A DNA stretch of 64,000 bases from Collinsella stercoris DSM 13279. Lineage in GTDB: Bacteria; Actinomycetota; Coriobacteriia; Coriobacteriales; Coriobacteriaceae. Below the pieces are notes generated by a model that saw nothing but the letters and a program-made list of their open reading frames with translations, did no database searches and was not told the origin of the DNA. Positions within the stretch are counted from its first letter, which is position 1. Each line of letters starts with the position of its first letter. The position numbers and the translations under genes are program-made. Below are positions 8,157 to 18,266 of the stretch, one piece after another. The stretch covers positions 496,001 through 560,000 of the forward strand of contig NZ_CP085935.1 in NCBI RefSeq assembly GCF_020735465.1, read 5' to 3'.

Positions 8157-10745
8157 ATGTGCGATTGCCACGAGCATAGCGATGCCGAGCGTGCGGCTGG
8201 GCAGATTCCGGCCTACGACGCGCAGGCCATCGAGACCAAGTGGATGAAGTCCTGGGAGGAGCAGAACCTCTTCGCCGTGGATACCGATTCCACGAAGCCG
8301 AAGAAGTACGTCCTCGAGATGTTCCCGTATCCTTCCGGCGACCTGCACATGGGTCACGCGCGCAATTACACCATCGGCGACGCCATGGCGCGCCAGGCGC
8401 GTATGCGCGGCTTTGACGTGCTGCACCCCATCGGCTTTGACGCCTTCGGTCTGCCCGCCGAGAACGCGGCCATCAAGCACAACACCCAGGCTGCTGCGTG
8501 GACGTACAAGAACATGGACCAGGCTCTCGCCACCATGAAGCGCATGGGCTTCTCCTACGACATGGACCGTCTGGTCAAGACCTGCAGTCCGGATTACTAC
8601 CGCTGGGGTCAGTGGATCTTCGAGAAGCTCTGGGAGCGCGGGCTGGTCTACCGCAAGAAGAACCCGGTAAACTGGTGCCCCAAGTGCGAGACCGTGCTTG
8701 CCAACGAGCAGGTGACGGAGGGCCGCTGCTGGCGTTGCGACTCCGAGGTGGAGAAGCGCGACCTCGAGCAGTGGTACATCAAGATCACCGAGTACGCGCA
8801 GGAGCTGCTCGACGATCTGGAGAAGCTGCCGGGTTGGCCCGAGCGCGTCAAGCAGATGCAGGCCAACTGGATCGGCCGTTCCGAGGGCGCCGAGGTCGAC
8901 TTCACGCTCTGCGACGTCGACGGCAACCCGATCGCCGGCGACGAGGGCAAGATCACCGTTTTCACCACGCGTGCCGATACGCTGTACGGCAACACGTTCT
9001 TCCTGCTCGCGCCTGAGTACAAGGGCCTTATGGAGCTCGTCGAGGGTACCGAGTACGAGGCCGCCGTCCGCGAGGTCGTCGAGGGCGCCAAGCACATCTC
9101 CGCCGTCGAGCGCGCGCAGGGCACGCTCGAGAAGCACGGCGCATTTACGGGCCGTTACGTGATCAACCCCGTCTCGGGCGCGAAGGTGCCCGTATGGGTT
9201 GCCGACTACGTCATTTCCGACTACGGCACCGGCGCGGTCATGGCCGTCCCGTGCGGCGACGCGCGCGACTTCGAGTTTGCCAAGAAGTACGATCTGCCCA
9301 TCGTCCCGATTATCCTGTCTGAGGATGATCCGCTCTTTGAGCAGCTCAAGGACGAGCAGGGCACGCGCATCACGTCCGTCGATTGGGAGGAGGCGCTCAC
9401 CTGCGAGGGCGTGCTCGTGCAGTCCGGTAAGTACACCGGCATGACCGGCGGCAAGCACTCCGAGGGCGAGGCTGCCATCGTCGCGGATCTCGAGGCCGCC
9501 GGAACCGGACGCCGCTCCGTGCAGTACCGCCTGCGCGACTGGCTCATCTCCCGCCAGCGCTACTGGGGTAATCCCATTCCGGCCATCCACTGCGAGCACT
9601 GCGGCATCGTCCCCGTGCCCGAGGACCAGCTGCCGGTGACCCTGCCCGAGAACCTCGACCTCGGCGCAGGTGAGACGCTCGCCGAGTGCCGCGAGTTTTA
9701 CGAGACCACCTGCCCCGTGTGCGGAGCCCCGGCTCGCCGCGAGACTGACACCATGGACACCTTCACGTGCTCCAGCTGGTACTACCTGCGCTACACCGAC
9801 CCGCACAACACCGAGCTGCCCTTCTCGCGCGAGGCTGCGAACCGCTTCATGCCGGTCGATAACTACATCGGTGGCATCGAGCATGCTATCCTGCACCTGC
9901 TGTACAGCCGCTTCTTCACCAAGGCTCTGCGCGACATGGGGCTGCTCGACGTCGATGAGCCCTTCACTAACCTGCTGTGCCAGGGCATGGTGAAGGACGA
10001 GAACGGTGACACCATGTCTAAGTCCAAGGGCAACGTCGTCCCGCCGAGCTCGGTCATCGAGCCCTTTGGCGCCGATACGATGCGCCTGGCGATCCTGTTC
10101 ATCGCCCCGCCGGAGAAGGACTTCGACTGGGACCCCAACGCCGTCGAGGGTGCGAACCGCTTCATCAAGCGCGCGTGGCGCACCGTCTGGCAGCTCGTGC
10201 AGACCGCGGGCGACGCCTCGATGCTCGATAAGGCCAGCCTTTTCAAGCCCGCACTCGAGCTGTACCGCGAGCGTCACCGCACGCTTGCCAAGTGCACTGA
10301 GGACTTCGACCGCGGCCAGTTCAACACGGCGATTTCCGCCATGATGGAGCTTGTGAACGCGGCGAACGCCTACCTGAACGCCGTTCCCGCAGATGAGCGC
10401 GACGCGGCGCTCACCGCGCTGGTCGCCACCGACATCGTGTCGGTTCTCGCGCCTATCTGCCCGTTCGTCTGCGAGGAGCTGTGGCATGAGGCGCTCGGTC
10501 GCGAGGGGAGCGTCTACACCGCGCCCTGGCCCGAGTTTGATGCCGCCGAGGCCGCCGCGGATGAGGTCGAGATCGCCGTCCAGGTGCTCGGCAAGATGCG
10601 CGCCCGCGTGATGGTCCCCGCAAACGCGGACGCCGCCACCATGCAGGCCGCCGCGGAGCAGGCCGTCGCCAAGCACATCGAGGGCAAAACGGTCGTCAAG
10701 GCCATCTGCGTCCCGGGCAAACTTGTAAATCTTGTGGTGAAGTAG
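8157..10745 (+). CDS. leuS: Leucine-tRNA ligase
   Basis: 862 residues, normal bacterial LeuRS length. It charges tRNA-Leu with leucine in the cytoplasm. The HIGH-type motif is seen as [15 protein letters not shown] near residue 55; the CP1 editing domain spans about residues 225-415; the KMSKS loop reads DTMSKSKGN near residue 620; an anticodon-binding domain follows. A zinc-type CPKC...CWRC cluster lies near residue 175. The N-terminal MCDCHEHS is a short extra head. The ATG follows ATAGGAGCC. Likely monocistronic, because a promoter and a hairpin separate it from rimP. Confidence 0.98.
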   Translation: MCDCHEHSDAERAAGQIPAYDAQAIETKWMKSWEEQNLFAVDTDSTKPKKYVLEMFPYPSGDLHMGHARNYTIGDAMARQARMRGFDVLHPIGFDAFGLPAENAAIKHNTQAAAWTYKNMDQALATMKRMGFSYDMDRLVKTCSPDYYRWGQWIFEKLWERGLVYRKKNPVNWCPKCETVLANEQVTEGRCWRCDSEVEKRDLEQWYIKITEYAQELLDDLEKLPGWPERVKQMQANWIGRSEGAEVDFTLCDVDGNPIAGDEGKITVFTTRADTLYGNTFFLLAPEYKGLMELVEGTEYEAAVREVVEGAKHISAVERAQGTLEKHGAFTGRYVINPVSGAKVPVWVADYVISDYGTGAVMAVPCGDARDFEFAKKYDLPIVPIILSEDDPLFEQLKDEQGTRITSVDWEEALTCEGVLVQSGKYTGMTGGKHSEGEAAIVADLEAAGTGRRSVQYRLRDWLISRQRYWGNPIPAIHCEHCGIVPVPEDQLPVTLPENLDLGAGETLAECREFYETTCPVCGAPARRETDTMDTFTCSSWYYLRYTDPHNTELPFSREAANRFMPVDNYIGGIEHAILHLLYSRFFTKALRDMGLLDVDEPFTNLLCQGMVKDENGDTMSKSKGNVVPPSSVIEPFGADTMRLAILFIAPPEKDFDWDPNAVEGANRFIKRAWRTVWQLVQTAGDASMLDKASLFKPALELYRERHRTLAKCTEDFDRGQFNTAISAMMELVNAANAYLNAVPADERDAALTALVATDIVSVLAPICPFVCEELWHEALGREGSVYTAPWPEFDAAEAAADEVEIAVQVLGKMRARVMVPANADAATMQAAAEQAVAKHIEGKTVVKAICVPGKLVNLVVK

Positions 10746-10775
10746 GGCTGCTCCACGTGTCGCAAGGTGGGTAAT

Positions 10776-10805
10776 TTGCCTACTGAGCTGGGAATGTGTT
10801 ACAGT
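10776..10805 (+). promoter_or_regulatory. Sigma-70-type promoter of rimP-nusA-infB
   Basis: TTGCCT at 10776-10781 and TACAGT at 10800-10805 with an 18-base spacer. It would start RNA near 10812, just before the leader hairpin. Confidence 0.55.
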
Positions 10806-10833
10806 GCCTAGGCAAATGAAGTTGTTATGTGAA

Positions 10834-10864
10834 GGGAGTGCGGGTTCGCCCGCGCTCCCTTTTC
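10834..10864 (+). terminator. Leader terminator/attenuator before rimP
   Basis: GGGAGTGCGGG and CCCGCGCTCCC pair around a TTCG tetraloop, then TTTTC. It lies between the promoter at 10776-10805 and the rimP start, so it would act inside the rimP-nusA-infB leader. Control by NusA feedback is possible but not shown. Confidence 0.65.
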
Positions 10865-10882
10865 ATGAAAGAGAGGTGTTGC

Positions 10883-11377
10883 ATGGTCAAGAGCAAGCTC
10901 GAGCAGGACATCATCGACGCCCTGGAGGCTCAGGCTCCCCTGCATGGCGTCGACGTGGTCGATGTCGAGGTCGTGGGTGCCACCAAGGCCCCCTGCATCC
11001 GCGTGCGCCTGGACAAGCTCGAGGGCGATCCCATCAACCTCGACGAGGTCACGGCGCAGACCGCCTGGGTGTCCGATACGGTTGAGGCGCTGGACCCCAT
11101 CGCGGGCGCCTACACGCTCGAGGTCAGCTCCCCGGGCATGAAGCGCCCCCTGCGCCGCCCGTCCGATTTCGCGCGCTTTGCGGGCGAGGAGGTCGAGCTC
11201 ACGACGACCGCTATGGAGGGCCGTCGCTCGTACAAGGGCGTCATCGCCGAGACCACCGACACCGCGGTGACCATCCAGCCCGAGGGCGAGGAGGCCGTCA
11301 CCATCTCGTTTGACGACGTGAAGAAGTGCACCTTGAAGCCGGTTTACGACTTCAAGGGCGTGAAGGAAGGGAAGTAG
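10883..11377 (+). CDS. rimP: Ribosome maturation factor RimP
   Basis: 164 residues. RimP helps assemble the 30S subunit. The N-terminal domain includes VDVEVVGATKAPCIRVRLD, then YTLEVSSPGMKRPL, the conserved family block near residue 82, and a C-terminal SH3-like barrel. The start at ATG 10883 (MVKSKLEQD) follows GAGAGGTG; an upstream in-frame ATG at 10829 lies inside the leader hairpin and is unlikely. It is the first gene of the rimP-nusA-infB operon, with nusA two bases after its stop. Confidence 0.95.
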   Translation: MVKSKLEQDIIDALEAQAPLHGVDVVDVEVVGATKAPCIRVRLDKLEGDPINLDEVTAQTAWVSDTVEALDPIAGAYTLEVSSPGMKRPLRRPSDFARFAGEEVELTTTAMEGRRSYKGVIAETTDTAVTIQPEGEEAVTISFDDVKKCTLKPVYDFKGVKEGK

Positions 11378-11379
11378 CC

Positions 11380-12663
11380 ATGGCAGACGCCGATATGACC
11401 ATGATGGAAGCGCTCATGCTTCTGTGCCAGGAGAAGCACATCGACCAGCTCTACCTGCTCGACCGCCTCGAGGCCGCCCTCGCCGAGACCTACGCCAAGG
11501 TCCTCAAGCTCGACTGGGGCGCCAAGGTCACCATCGACCGCGCCTCGGGCAAGATCTACGTGTATCGCCTCGAGCCCATCGACGACTCCATGGACGAGGA
11601 GGGCAACTTCACCGAGTACGAGGAGATCGACGTCACGCCCAAGGACGTGAGCCGCCTGGCCGCGCAGACCGCCAAGGCCGAGATCAACGCCATCGTGCGC
11701 AACGCCGCCCGTGAGCAGATCTACGAGGAGTTCTCCGGCCGCGTGGGCGACCTCATCAACGGCACCGTGCTGCAGTCCACGCCCGACTTCACGATCGTCA
11801 AGATCCGCGACGGCGTCGAGGCCGAGCTGCCCCACTTTGACCAGCGCCGCTACCCCGACGAGCGCAACGAGCGCCCCAACGGCGAGCGTTACCTGCACAA
11901 CCAGCACCTCAAGGCCGTCATCGTGGACGTGCGCGACCCCAACTCCACGCTCCCGCCCGTGCGCGGCGAGCACTCCCGCCCGCCGATCGTGATCTCGCGC
12001 ACCCACGCCGAGCTCATGCGCCGTCTGTTCGAGCAGGAGGTTCCGGAGGTCTACGAGGGCACCGTCGAGCTCAAGTCCATCGCCCGTGAGCCGGGCATGC
12101 GCTCCAAGGTGGCCGTCCATTCCCTCGACGACCGCCTCGACCCCGTGGGCGCCTGCGTGGGCCCCAAGGGCAGCCGCGTCCGCGCCGTCGTGGGCGAGCT
12201 GCGCGGCGAGCGCGTCGACGTCATCCTGTGGGATGAGGACCCGGCCGTCTACGTGGCCAACGCCCTTTCGCCCGCCAAGGTGACGCGCGTGCTCATCGAT
12301 CCCGAGAAGAACTATGCCGGCGTGATCGTGCCCGACGACCAGCTCTCGCTCGCCATCGGCAAGGAGGGCCAGAACGCCCGCCTGGCCGCCCGCCTCACCG
12401 GTTGGCACATCGACATCAAGAGCGAGACGCTCGCCGCCGACATCCTCAAAAACGTGCCGCTCGCACCCGAGCCGGCCGTCGAGGACCTGCTTGACGAGGA
12501 CACCGCCGACTTCGAGCCCGAGCGCTGCGCGCACGTGGGCGAGGACGGCACCCGTTGCCGCAACCAGGCGCGCCCCGGTTCCCGCTTCTGCGGCGTTCAC
12601 GACGTCGATGCGTTCGACGGCGCCGACTCCGATGCCATCGCGAACGCCGAGGACCTCATCTAG
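11380..12663 (+). CDS. nusA: Transcription factor NusA with a Cys/His-rich C-terminal tail
   Basis: 427 residues. NusA binds RNA polymerase and modulates pausing and termination. The N-terminal domain, the S1 domain (about residues 125-195) and two KH domains ([15 protein letters not shown] near 255 and [16 protein letters not shown] near 325) are clear. After the KH region comes an acidic linker and a tail reading [18 protein letters not shown] then SRFCGVH, whose C-x8-C-x10-C-x2-H spacing suggests a small zinc site. The ATG lies one codon after rimP (GGAAGGGAAGTAGCC). No rnpM/ylxR gene lies between nusA and infB, unlike many Gram-positive operons. Confidence 0.95.
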   Translation: MADADMTMMEALMLLCQEKHIDQLYLLDRLEAALAETYAKVLKLDWGAKVTIDRASGKIYVYRLEPIDDSMDEEGNFTEYEEIDVTPKDVSRLAAQTAKAEINAIVRNAAREQIYEEFSGRVGDLINGTVLQSTPDFTIVKIRDGVEAELPHFDQRRYPDERNERPNGERYLHNQHLKAVIVDVRDPNSTLPPVRGEHSRPPIVISRTHAELMRRLFEQEVPEVYEGTVELKSIAREPGMRSKVAVHSLDDRLDPVGACVGPKGSRVRAVVGELRGERVDVILWDEDPAVYVANALSPAKVTRVLIDPEKNYAGVIVPDDQLSLAIGKEGQNARLAARLTGWHIDIKSETLAADILKNVPLAPEPAVEDLLDEDTADFEPERCAHVGEDGTRCRNQARPGSRFCGVHDVDAFDGADSDAIANAEDLI

Positions 12664-12743
12664 TCCGCACGCGCCCGCGCACCCGAGTCCCGTTTGATTG
12701 AAGATGCGCACGCTTGCCCGTGCGTGAGAGGTAGGTGAAGGAT

Positions 12744-15437
12744 ATGGCGAAGGTCCGTATTTCCAGCCTGGCCAAGGAGTTCGGCATGACGTCCAAGGAA
12801 CTCATGGGCCACCTTGAAGAGATGAAGATCCCGGCGAAGTCGCCGTCCTCGACGCTCGAGGACGCCTTCGTGTCCATGGTTAAGAAGCAGCTCGCCCCCG
12901 TGATCGAGGCGCGCGCCGCCGCGGTCGAGGCCGCTAAGCGCGCCGAGGAGGAGGCCGCCCGTGCCGCCGAGCGCGAAGCCGCCGCCAAGGAGGAGGCTGA
13001 GCGTCTCGCCGCCGAGGCCCGTCGCGAGGAGGAGCGCCGCCTGTCCCAGGAGGCCCAGGCTGCCGCCGAGGCCGCCCGCGCCGCCAAGGAGGAGGCCGAG
13101 CGCCGCGCCAAGGAGGAGGCCGAGAAGGCCGCCCGCGAGGCCGAGATGGAGGCCAAGCGCCGCGCCGTCCCCGCGAGCGACTCCGGCATGCGCTTCCGCT
13201 CCCTGCTCGACCAGATCGCCGAGCAGGAGGTCGTGCTCAAGGAGAAGAAGGCCGCCGAGGCCTCCAAGCCCGCGAACGATTCCCGCAACGAGCGCGGTGG
13301 CCGCCGCGGCAACCGCAACGGCGGCTCCGGTGCCAACGGCTCCGACGCTCCCGCCCGCAGCCGTCGCCGCAGCTCCGCACCGGCGGCCGCCCTGCCCGAC
13401 AACTTCCCGCCCTCGCCCGACAAGGCCGCCAAGGGCGGTAAGAAGGGCCGCAAGGGCGCCGCGCACGAGAACCACGAGGGCGAGGACCGCTACGCCCGCA
13501 TGGCGCGCGAGGCGGAGGAGTACAGCCGCGAGAAGGTGCTGGCCGACGCCCGCGCCGCCGTGGAGGAGGCCTCCCGCGAGTCCTCCGGCCGCCGCAAGAA
13601 GCGCAAGGAGAAGCGCCAGGCCGAGGCCGAGCGCATCGCCGAGGAGCGCAAGATCGAGGAGGCTCTGGCTCAGGGCATCAACCCCGAGGACCTCGACGCC
13701 GTCAAGGTCTCCGAGGGCGTGACCGTCGCCGAGCTCGCCGAGGCCCTCGACGTCTCCGCTAACGACATCATCAAGCGCCTGTTCCTGTTGGGTACGCCGC
13801 TCACCATGACGCAGACCATGAGCAACGACCTGGTCGAGCTCGTGGCCGACGACCTGGGCCGCCAGGTGCGCATCGTCACCCCCGAGGAGGAGAACTCCTT
13901 CAGCTTCTACGACGACCCCAAGGACCTCAAGCCCCGCCCGCCGGTGGTCACGGTCATGGGCCACGTCGACCACGGCAAGACGAGTCTGCTCGACGCCATC
14001 CGCCACACCAACGTGTGGAGCGGCGAGGCCGGCGGCATCACCCAGCACATCGGTGCCTCCGAGGTGCAGATCAACGGCCGTCAGATCACGTTCGTCGACA
14101 CCCCGGGCCACGAGGCGTTCACCGCCATGCGTGCCCGCGGCGCCAAGATCACCGACGTCGTCGTGCTCGTGGTTGCCGCCGATGACGGCGTCATGCCCCA
14201 GACCATCGAGGCCATCAACCACTCCAAGGCCGCCGGCGTGCCCATCATCGTGGCCGTCAACAAGTGCGACAAGCCCGAGGCCAACCCCGACAAGGTGCGC
14301 CAGATGCTCACCGAGTACGGCATCATCCCCGAGGAGTGGGGCGGCCAGAACATGTTCGTCAACGTCTCGGCCAAGAAGGGCCAGGGCATCGACGAGCTGC
14401 TCGAGACCATCCTGCTCCAGGCCGACGTGCTCGAGCTCAAGGCGAACCCCGACACCTTCGCCTCGGGCAACATCATCGAGGCTAAGCTCGACCGCGGCCG
14501 CGGCCCGGTTGCCACGCTGCTCGTCACGCGCGGCACCCTGCACGTGGGCGACACCATCGTCGCCGGTCAGAGCTACGGCTCCGTGCGCGCCATGCTCGAC
14601 CAGCATGGCGAGCACAAGAGCGAGGCGCGTCCCTCCGACGCCGTCGAGATCTTGGGCCTCAACTCCGTGCCGGCCGCCGGTGACGAGTTCCGCGTGTTCG
14701 AGGATGCCCGCGATGCCCGTGACCTCGCCGAGCAGCGCGCCCTCAAGGCCCGCATCGAGGAGCAGAACAAGGTCAAGCACGTCACGCTCGAGACCCTCTT
14801 CGACGAGATGAGCCAAAACGAGCTCAAGGAGCTCAACCTGGTGGTCAAGGCCGACGCCCAGGGCACCATCGAGGCCCTCGCGGACTCCATCGGCAAGATG
14901 GACCAGTCCGAGGTTCGCATCAACATCATCCACTCCGCCGTCGGCGCCATCTCCGAGACCGACGTCACGCTGGCCGCCGCCTCCAACGCCATCATCATCG
15001 GCTTTGGCGTGCGCCCGCAGGCCAAGGCTCGCGACGCCGCGGAGAAGGAGAACATCCAGATCAAGACCTACTCCATCATCTACAAGGCCATCGAGGACAT
15101 CGACGCCGCCCGCATCGGTATGCTTGCGCCCACGGAGGAGGAGGTCCAGACCGGCTCCGCCGAGGTCCGCGACACGTTCCGCGTGCCCAAGGCCGGCCTC
15201 ATCGCCGGCTGCATGGTCACCGAGGGCGAGATTAGCCGCGACGACAAGGTGCGCGTCGTGCGCGACGGCGTCGTGGTGTTCGACGGTGCCTTCGGCTCCA
15301 TGCGCCGTTTCAAGGATGACGTCAATGTGGTCAAGAGGGGCTACGAGTGCGGTCTTGGCATCGAGAAGTTCCAGGACATCAAGGTCGGCGACATCCTCGA
15401 GGCCTACAAGATCGTCGAGGTCGCCCGTACTGAGTAG
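12744..15437 (+). CDS. infB: Translation initiation factor IF-2
   Basis: 897 residues. IF-2 is the GTPase that brings initiator tRNA to the 30S subunit. An N-terminal IF2N motif ([18 protein letters not shown]) is followed by a long Ala/Glu/Arg-rich segment (about 60-340) that is probably helical or disordered. The G domain begins near residue 400 with G1 GHVDHGKTS, then DTPGHEAF and NKCD. C-terminal domains II-IV follow. ATG 12744 (MAKVRISS) is preferred to the GTG at 12735 because the conserved family N-terminus begins there. Last gene of the rimP operon; two hairpin elements follow. Confidence 0.97.
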   Translation: MAKVRISSLAKEFGMTSKELMGHLEEMKIPAKSPSSTLEDAFVSMVKKQLAPVIEARAAAVEAAKRAEEEAARAAEREAAAKEEAERLAAEARREEERRLSQEAQAAAEAARAAKEEAERRAKEEAEKAAREAEMEAKRRAVPASDSGMRFRSLLDQIAEQEVVLKEKKAAEASKPANDSRNERGGRRGNRNGGSGANGSDAPARSRRRSSAPAAALPDNFPPSPDKAAKGGKKGRKGAAHENHEGEDRYARMAREAEEYSREKVLADARAAVEEASRESSGRRKKRKEKRQAEAERIAEERKIEEALAQGINPEDLDAVKVSEGVTVAELAEALDVSANDIIKRLFLLGTPLTMTQTMSNDLVELVADDLGRQVRIVTPEEENSFSFYDDPKDLKPRPPVVTVMGHVDHGKTSLLDAIRHTNVWSGEAGGITQHIGASEVQINGRQITFVDTPGHEAFTAMRARGAKITDVVVLVVAADDGVMPQTIEAINHSKAAGVPIIVAVNKCDKPEANPDKVRQMLTEYGIIPEEWGGQNMFVNVSAKKGQGIDELLETILLQADVLELKANPDTFASGNIIEAKLDRGRGPVATLLVTRGTLHVGDTIVAGQSYGSVRAMLDQHGEHKSEARPSDAVEILGLNSVPAAGDEFRVFEDARDARDLAEQRALKARIEEQNKVKHVTLETLFDEMSQNELKELNLVVKADAQGTIEALADSIGKMDQSEVRINIIHSAVGAISETDVTLAAASNAIIIGFGVRPQAKARDAAEKENIQIKTYSIIYKAIEDIDAARIGMLAPTEEEVQTGSAEVRDTFRVPKAGLIAGCMVTEGEISRDDKVRVVRDGVVVFDGAFGSMRRFKDDVNVVKRGYECGLGIEKFQDIKVGDILEAYKIVEVARTE

Positions 15438-15447
15438 CGCTGGCTTC

Positions 15448-15534
15448 CTCAGGCACCGCACCTCGGGCTTCACTCGTCGGCCGCCGCACGTCAGGCGTGC
15501 GGCCTCCTCGTTCGGCCCGATTTGCGGCACCTGA
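15448..15534. repeat. Hairpin element, first of a tandem pair
   Basis: Outer arms 15448-15467 and 15514-15534 pair imperfectly (CTCAGG...CCGCA...CGGGC against its partner). Inside is TTCACTCGTCGGCCGCCGC and a GCCGCACG/CGTGCGGC hairpin. A second unit with different arms but a similar interior follows at 15543-15642. Confidence 0.6.
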
Positions 15535-15542
15535 GAAACCCA

Positions 15543-15642
15543 GTGTCCATGCTGACACCCCACCTTGGCGTTCAATCGTCGGGCGCCGCACGCAAGGCGC
15601 GGCACTCTTCTCTTTCACGCCAATCTGGGGCACCTGGACAAC
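15543..15642. repeat. Hairpin element, second of a tandem pair
   Basis: Outer arms 15543-15570 and 15618-15642 pair imperfectly (GTGTCC...CCCCA...TTGGCG). The interior TTCAATCGTCGGGCGCCGC with GCCGCACGCAAGGCGCGGC repeats the core of the preceding unit, while the arms are unrelated in sequence. Confidence 0.6.
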
Positions 15643-15734
15643 CCTTAGGGGCGTTCGGGCGCTTTAATCAAGCGACCTGTGTCCGGGCAACGCCGTATGG
15701 TATGTAACTGACGAAACCTTTGCGGGTATACGGA

Positions 15735-15766
15735 AGGGCAACGTGCGAACCCGCGCGTTGTCCTTT
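15735..15766 (+). terminator. Hairpin before rbfA
   Basis: AGGGCAACG and CGTTGTCCT pair with one G-T wobble, followed by TTTC. Like the hairpin before rimP, it stands at the head of a gene and may be an attenuator or the end of the infB transcript. Confidence 0.5.
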
Positions 15767-15802
15767 CGTGGCCCGTATCGATTGTTTGAAAGCTGGTGTC
15801 AG

Positions 15803-16222
15803 ATGAAGCAGACGCCGATGACCCGCCGTTTGGGCGAGCAGCTGCGCGAGAAGCTCGGCTACATCCTGTTGTTCGAGATCTCCGACCCGCGTCTCGAGCT
15901 CGTGACGCTGACCGGCGTCGAGGTCTCGCAGGACCGTTCCTTCGCGCGCGTCTTTGTGAGTTGCGAGGGCGATCGCTACGAGGAGGTCCTCGAGGCGCTG
16001 AACACCGCCAAGGGCCGCATCCGCAGCCTGTTGGCGCGTAGCCTCGATTGGCGCGTCACGCCTGAGCTCGCGTTCAAGATCGACCGCTCCACCGACGAGG
16101 CGGAGGCTATCTCCCGCGCGCTCGAGAACGTGCCGGCCACCCTGTCCGTCGAAAAGGACGAGTTCGGCTACCCGCTGGTGCCGGATGAACGGGCGCAAGA
16201 AGAGGGTGTCGATGAGCAGTAG
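15803..16222 (+). CDS. rbfA: 30S ribosome-binding factor RbfA
   Basis: 139 residues. RbfA is a small KH-fold factor for late 16S rRNA and 30S maturation and cold adaptation. Family features are the N-terminal MTRRLGEQLREKLGYILL, then ISDPRLELVTLTGVEVS and the C-terminal LAFKIDRSTDEA. ATG 15803 fits the family start; an upstream in-frame ATG at 15743 overlaps the leader hairpin and would add 20 unrelated residues. The end overlaps the nrnA start, so the two are translationally linked. Confidence 0.95.
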   Translation: MKQTPMTRRLGEQLREKLGYILLFEISDPRLELVTLTGVEVSQDRSFARVFVSCEGDRYEEVLEALNTAKGRIRSLLARSLDWRVTPELAFKIDRSTDEAEAISRALENVPATLSVEKDEFGYPLVPDERAQEEGVDEQ

Positions 16223-17228
16223 CACGTCGCCCTGCTCGGGCAGGAGCACGACGCCCGACATGTGGGAGGGCGCGATCGACTTTATCGAGGGCGCGCGGAC
16301 CATCGCGATCTCGGGCCACACCAATCCCGATGGCGACGCCTTGGGCTCCGTTCTGGGGCTCGGTCTGTCCATCAGGGCGCAGTTCCCGGACAAGCGCGTC
16401 GATTTTCTCCTTGCCGACGACGGCGGCATCCCGCGTATTTACCGCTTTTTGCCCGGTGCGTCCGAGCTCGTTCCCGCGGTGAGGCATCCCGAGTCGTACG
16501 ACCTGTTCATCTCGGTCGACGTGCCCACGCTCGAGCGCCTGGAGGATTCGGCTGCCGTCGCCAAGCGCGCCCGCGGCCGCGTGGTCATCGATCACCATCC
16601 CACGCGCGATGAGTTCGGCGATGTCACCGTGCGCGTGACCTCCGCCGCGGCGACCGCGGTGCTCGTGGCCGAGCTGCTCGACGCCGCCGGTTGGCCCATC
16701 ACGCCCGACATCGCATCGTGCCTGCTCACCGGCATCGTGACCGACACGGGTCGCTTCCAGTACCAAAACGCCAACCCCTCGGCCTTTGCCTGTGCCTCGC
16801 GCCTGGTCGACGCGGGCGCCCAGCCGGCGACCATCGCGTTGGAGGTCTACCAGAGTCAGCGCCTTGAATACCTGCATCTCGAGTCGATCGTGATGAGCCG
16901 CATCGAGACCCGCTCCGGTGGCCGCGTGGCGTACAGCTACGCGTTCGCCGAGGATCTGGTCGAGTGCGGCGTCAAGCCCGCGGAGTGCGACGGGCTCGTC
17001 GACATCGTGCGCCAAGTGGCCGGCACGGAGCTCTGTCTCTTCTTGCGCGAGGTCGAGCCCGGGACGGTTCGCGGAAACCTTCGTTCCAAGGGCAAGCTCG
17101 ACATCTCCCCGATCGCGGTGGAGCTCGGAGGCGGCGGTCACGCCGCGGCGGCCGGGTTTACGTTCCACGGCGCCGTTTCCGAGGCGGCGGCGGTCGTCCT
17201 GCCCAAGCTCGAGGCGCTCCTCGCGTAA
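16212..17228 (+). CDS. nrnA: DHH-family phosphoesterase, NrnA-like oligoribonuclease / pAp phosphatase
   Basis: 338 residues. It likely degrades nanoRNA and 3'-phosphoadenosine 5'-phosphate. The DHH domain shows SGHTNPDGDALGS near residue 32, then VDVPT and IDHHPTRDEFGD near residue 130. The C-terminal DHHA1 domain ends with the GGGGHAAAAG signature near 315. ATG 16212 overlaps the rbfA stop by 11 bases and has AAGAAGAGGG upstream; an ATG at 16185 lies deeper in rbfA. The rbfA-nrnA-truB order is common in Gram-positive bacteria. Confidence 0.93.
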   Translation: MSSSTSPCSGRSTTPDMWEGAIDFIEGARTIAISGHTNPDGDALGSVLGLGLSIRAQFPDKRVDFLLADDGGIPRIYRFLPGASELVPAVRHPESYDLFISVDVPTLERLEDSAAVAKRARGRVVIDHHPTRDEFGDVTVRVTSAAATAVLVAELLDAAGWPITPDIASCLLTGIVTDTGRFQYQNANPSAFACASRLVDAGAQPATIALEVYQSQRLEYLHLESIVMSRIETRSGGRVAYSYAFAEDLVECGVKPAECDGLVDIVRQVAGTELCLFLREVEPGTVRGNLRSKGKLDISPIAVELGGGGHAAAAGFTFHGAVSEAAAVVLPKLEALLA

Positions 17229-17243
17229 ACATCGCACGATGCG

Positions 17244-17284
17244 GGGCCTCCCGTTGCGCTACGGCGGGGGAGGCCCTGTCGTTT
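17244..17284 (+). terminator. Hairpin between nrnA and truB
   Basis: GGGCCTCCC and GGGAGGCCC form a 9-base stem around 15 bases, followed by TGTCGTTT. The T tract is broken, so termination may be partial. Confidence 0.55.
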
Positions 17285-17315
17285 CATAAAGACATCAGTT
17301 AGGAATTGAGGGTGC

Positions 17316-18266
17316 ATGGCCAAGCGCAAGCCCAGTGAACTCAATCTCTTGCTCGCGGTCGACAAGCCCGTGGGCATCACGTCCCATGACGTCGTATCGC
17401 GGGTGCGCCGCGCGCTCAACGAGCGACGCGTCGGCCATGCCGGCACGCTCGATCCGCTTGCGTCGGGCGTGATGATCGTGGGCGTCGGGCAGGCCACGCG
17501 CCTGCTCGGCCGCATCACCCTCGAGCGCAAGCGCTACCTGGCCCGTATCATGTTCGGCTGCGAAACCACGACCGACGATGCCGAGGGCGAGCCCACACGC
17601 ATAGCCGACGTCAGCGACGACGTGCTGTCGCCCCTGTTCGCCAAAGGTGTTCTCAGGGAGTTCGTGGGCGAGCAGGAGCAGGTCCCGCCCGCGTATTCCG
17701 CCATCTCGGTCGACGGCGTGCGGTCGTACAAGCGTGCCCGCGCGGGCGAGGACGTCGAGCTGCCGGCGCGCACGATCGAGGTCTACGCGGCCGATTTGGT
17801 GGCGGTCGACGAGGTCGACGGCCGTGCCGTCTGGACCGCCTCGTTCGATGTGAGCAAGGGGACCTACATACGCTCCCTCGCGCGCGATATCGGCCGCGCG
17901 GCCGGCAGCGCGGCGCACGTCGCGGACCTGCGCCGTACGGCATCGGGTCCCGTGACCTCGGGTATGTGCGCGCGTATCGAGGACCTCTCGCCCGAGCACG
18001 CCCACGCCGCCGCGCTCGACCCCGCGCGGGTGCTGGGCATCCCCGTGCGCGAACTCACCGATGACGAGCTTGCCGCGGTGTTGAACGGTCGCGCGATCCC
18101 GTGCGGCTCGCCGCGCGCGGCGGGGGAGCCCTTCGTCCCGGGCGACGCGGCGTCAACCTATGCGCTGGTCAACGACGGGCGTCTGCGTGCCATCGCGGCG
18201 CGCGAGGGCGATTACCTGCGGATGGAGACGGTGTTCCCGCAGGGCATCGAGGGTGTTGTGCGATGA
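17316..18266 (+). CDS. truB: tRNA pseudouridine-55 synthase TruB
   Basis: 316 residues. It converts U55 of the T-loop of tRNA to pseudouridine. VDKPVGITSHDVV near residue 15 and the catalytic GHAGTLDPLASGVM near residue 45, with the active Asp, are clear; KGTYIRSLARDIG follows near residue 185 and a C-terminal PUA-like part ends the protein. The ATG follows AGGAATTGAGGG. It overlaps ribF by four bases (ATGA), so translation is coupled. Confidence 0.97.
   Translation: MAKRKPSELNLLLAVDKPVGITSHDVVSRVRRALNERRVGHAGTLDPLASGVMIVGVGQATRLLGRITLERKRYLARIMFGCETTTDDAEGEPTRIADVSDDVLSPLFAKGVLREFVGEQEQVPPAYSAISVDGVRSYKRARAGEDVELPARTIEVYAADLVAVDEVDGRAVWTASFDVSKGTYIRSLARDIGRAAGSAAHVADLRRTASGPVTSGMCARIEDLSPEHAHAAALDPARVLGIPVRELTDDELAAVLNGRAIPCGSPRAAGEPFVPGDAASTYALVNDGRLRAIAAREGDYLRMETVFPQGIEGVVR

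Noticed and set aside
8097..10676. 859-codon open frame opposite leuS on the minus strand
   Set aside because: Product of high GC at third codon positions; no family signature, and the plus-strand LeuRS is complete with all motifs.
12660..15605. 981-codon open frame opposite infB on the minus strand
   Set aside because: Low-complexity Gly/Leu/Val/Asp shadow of IF-2 codons with no recognisable domain; the plus strand encodes a full IF-2.
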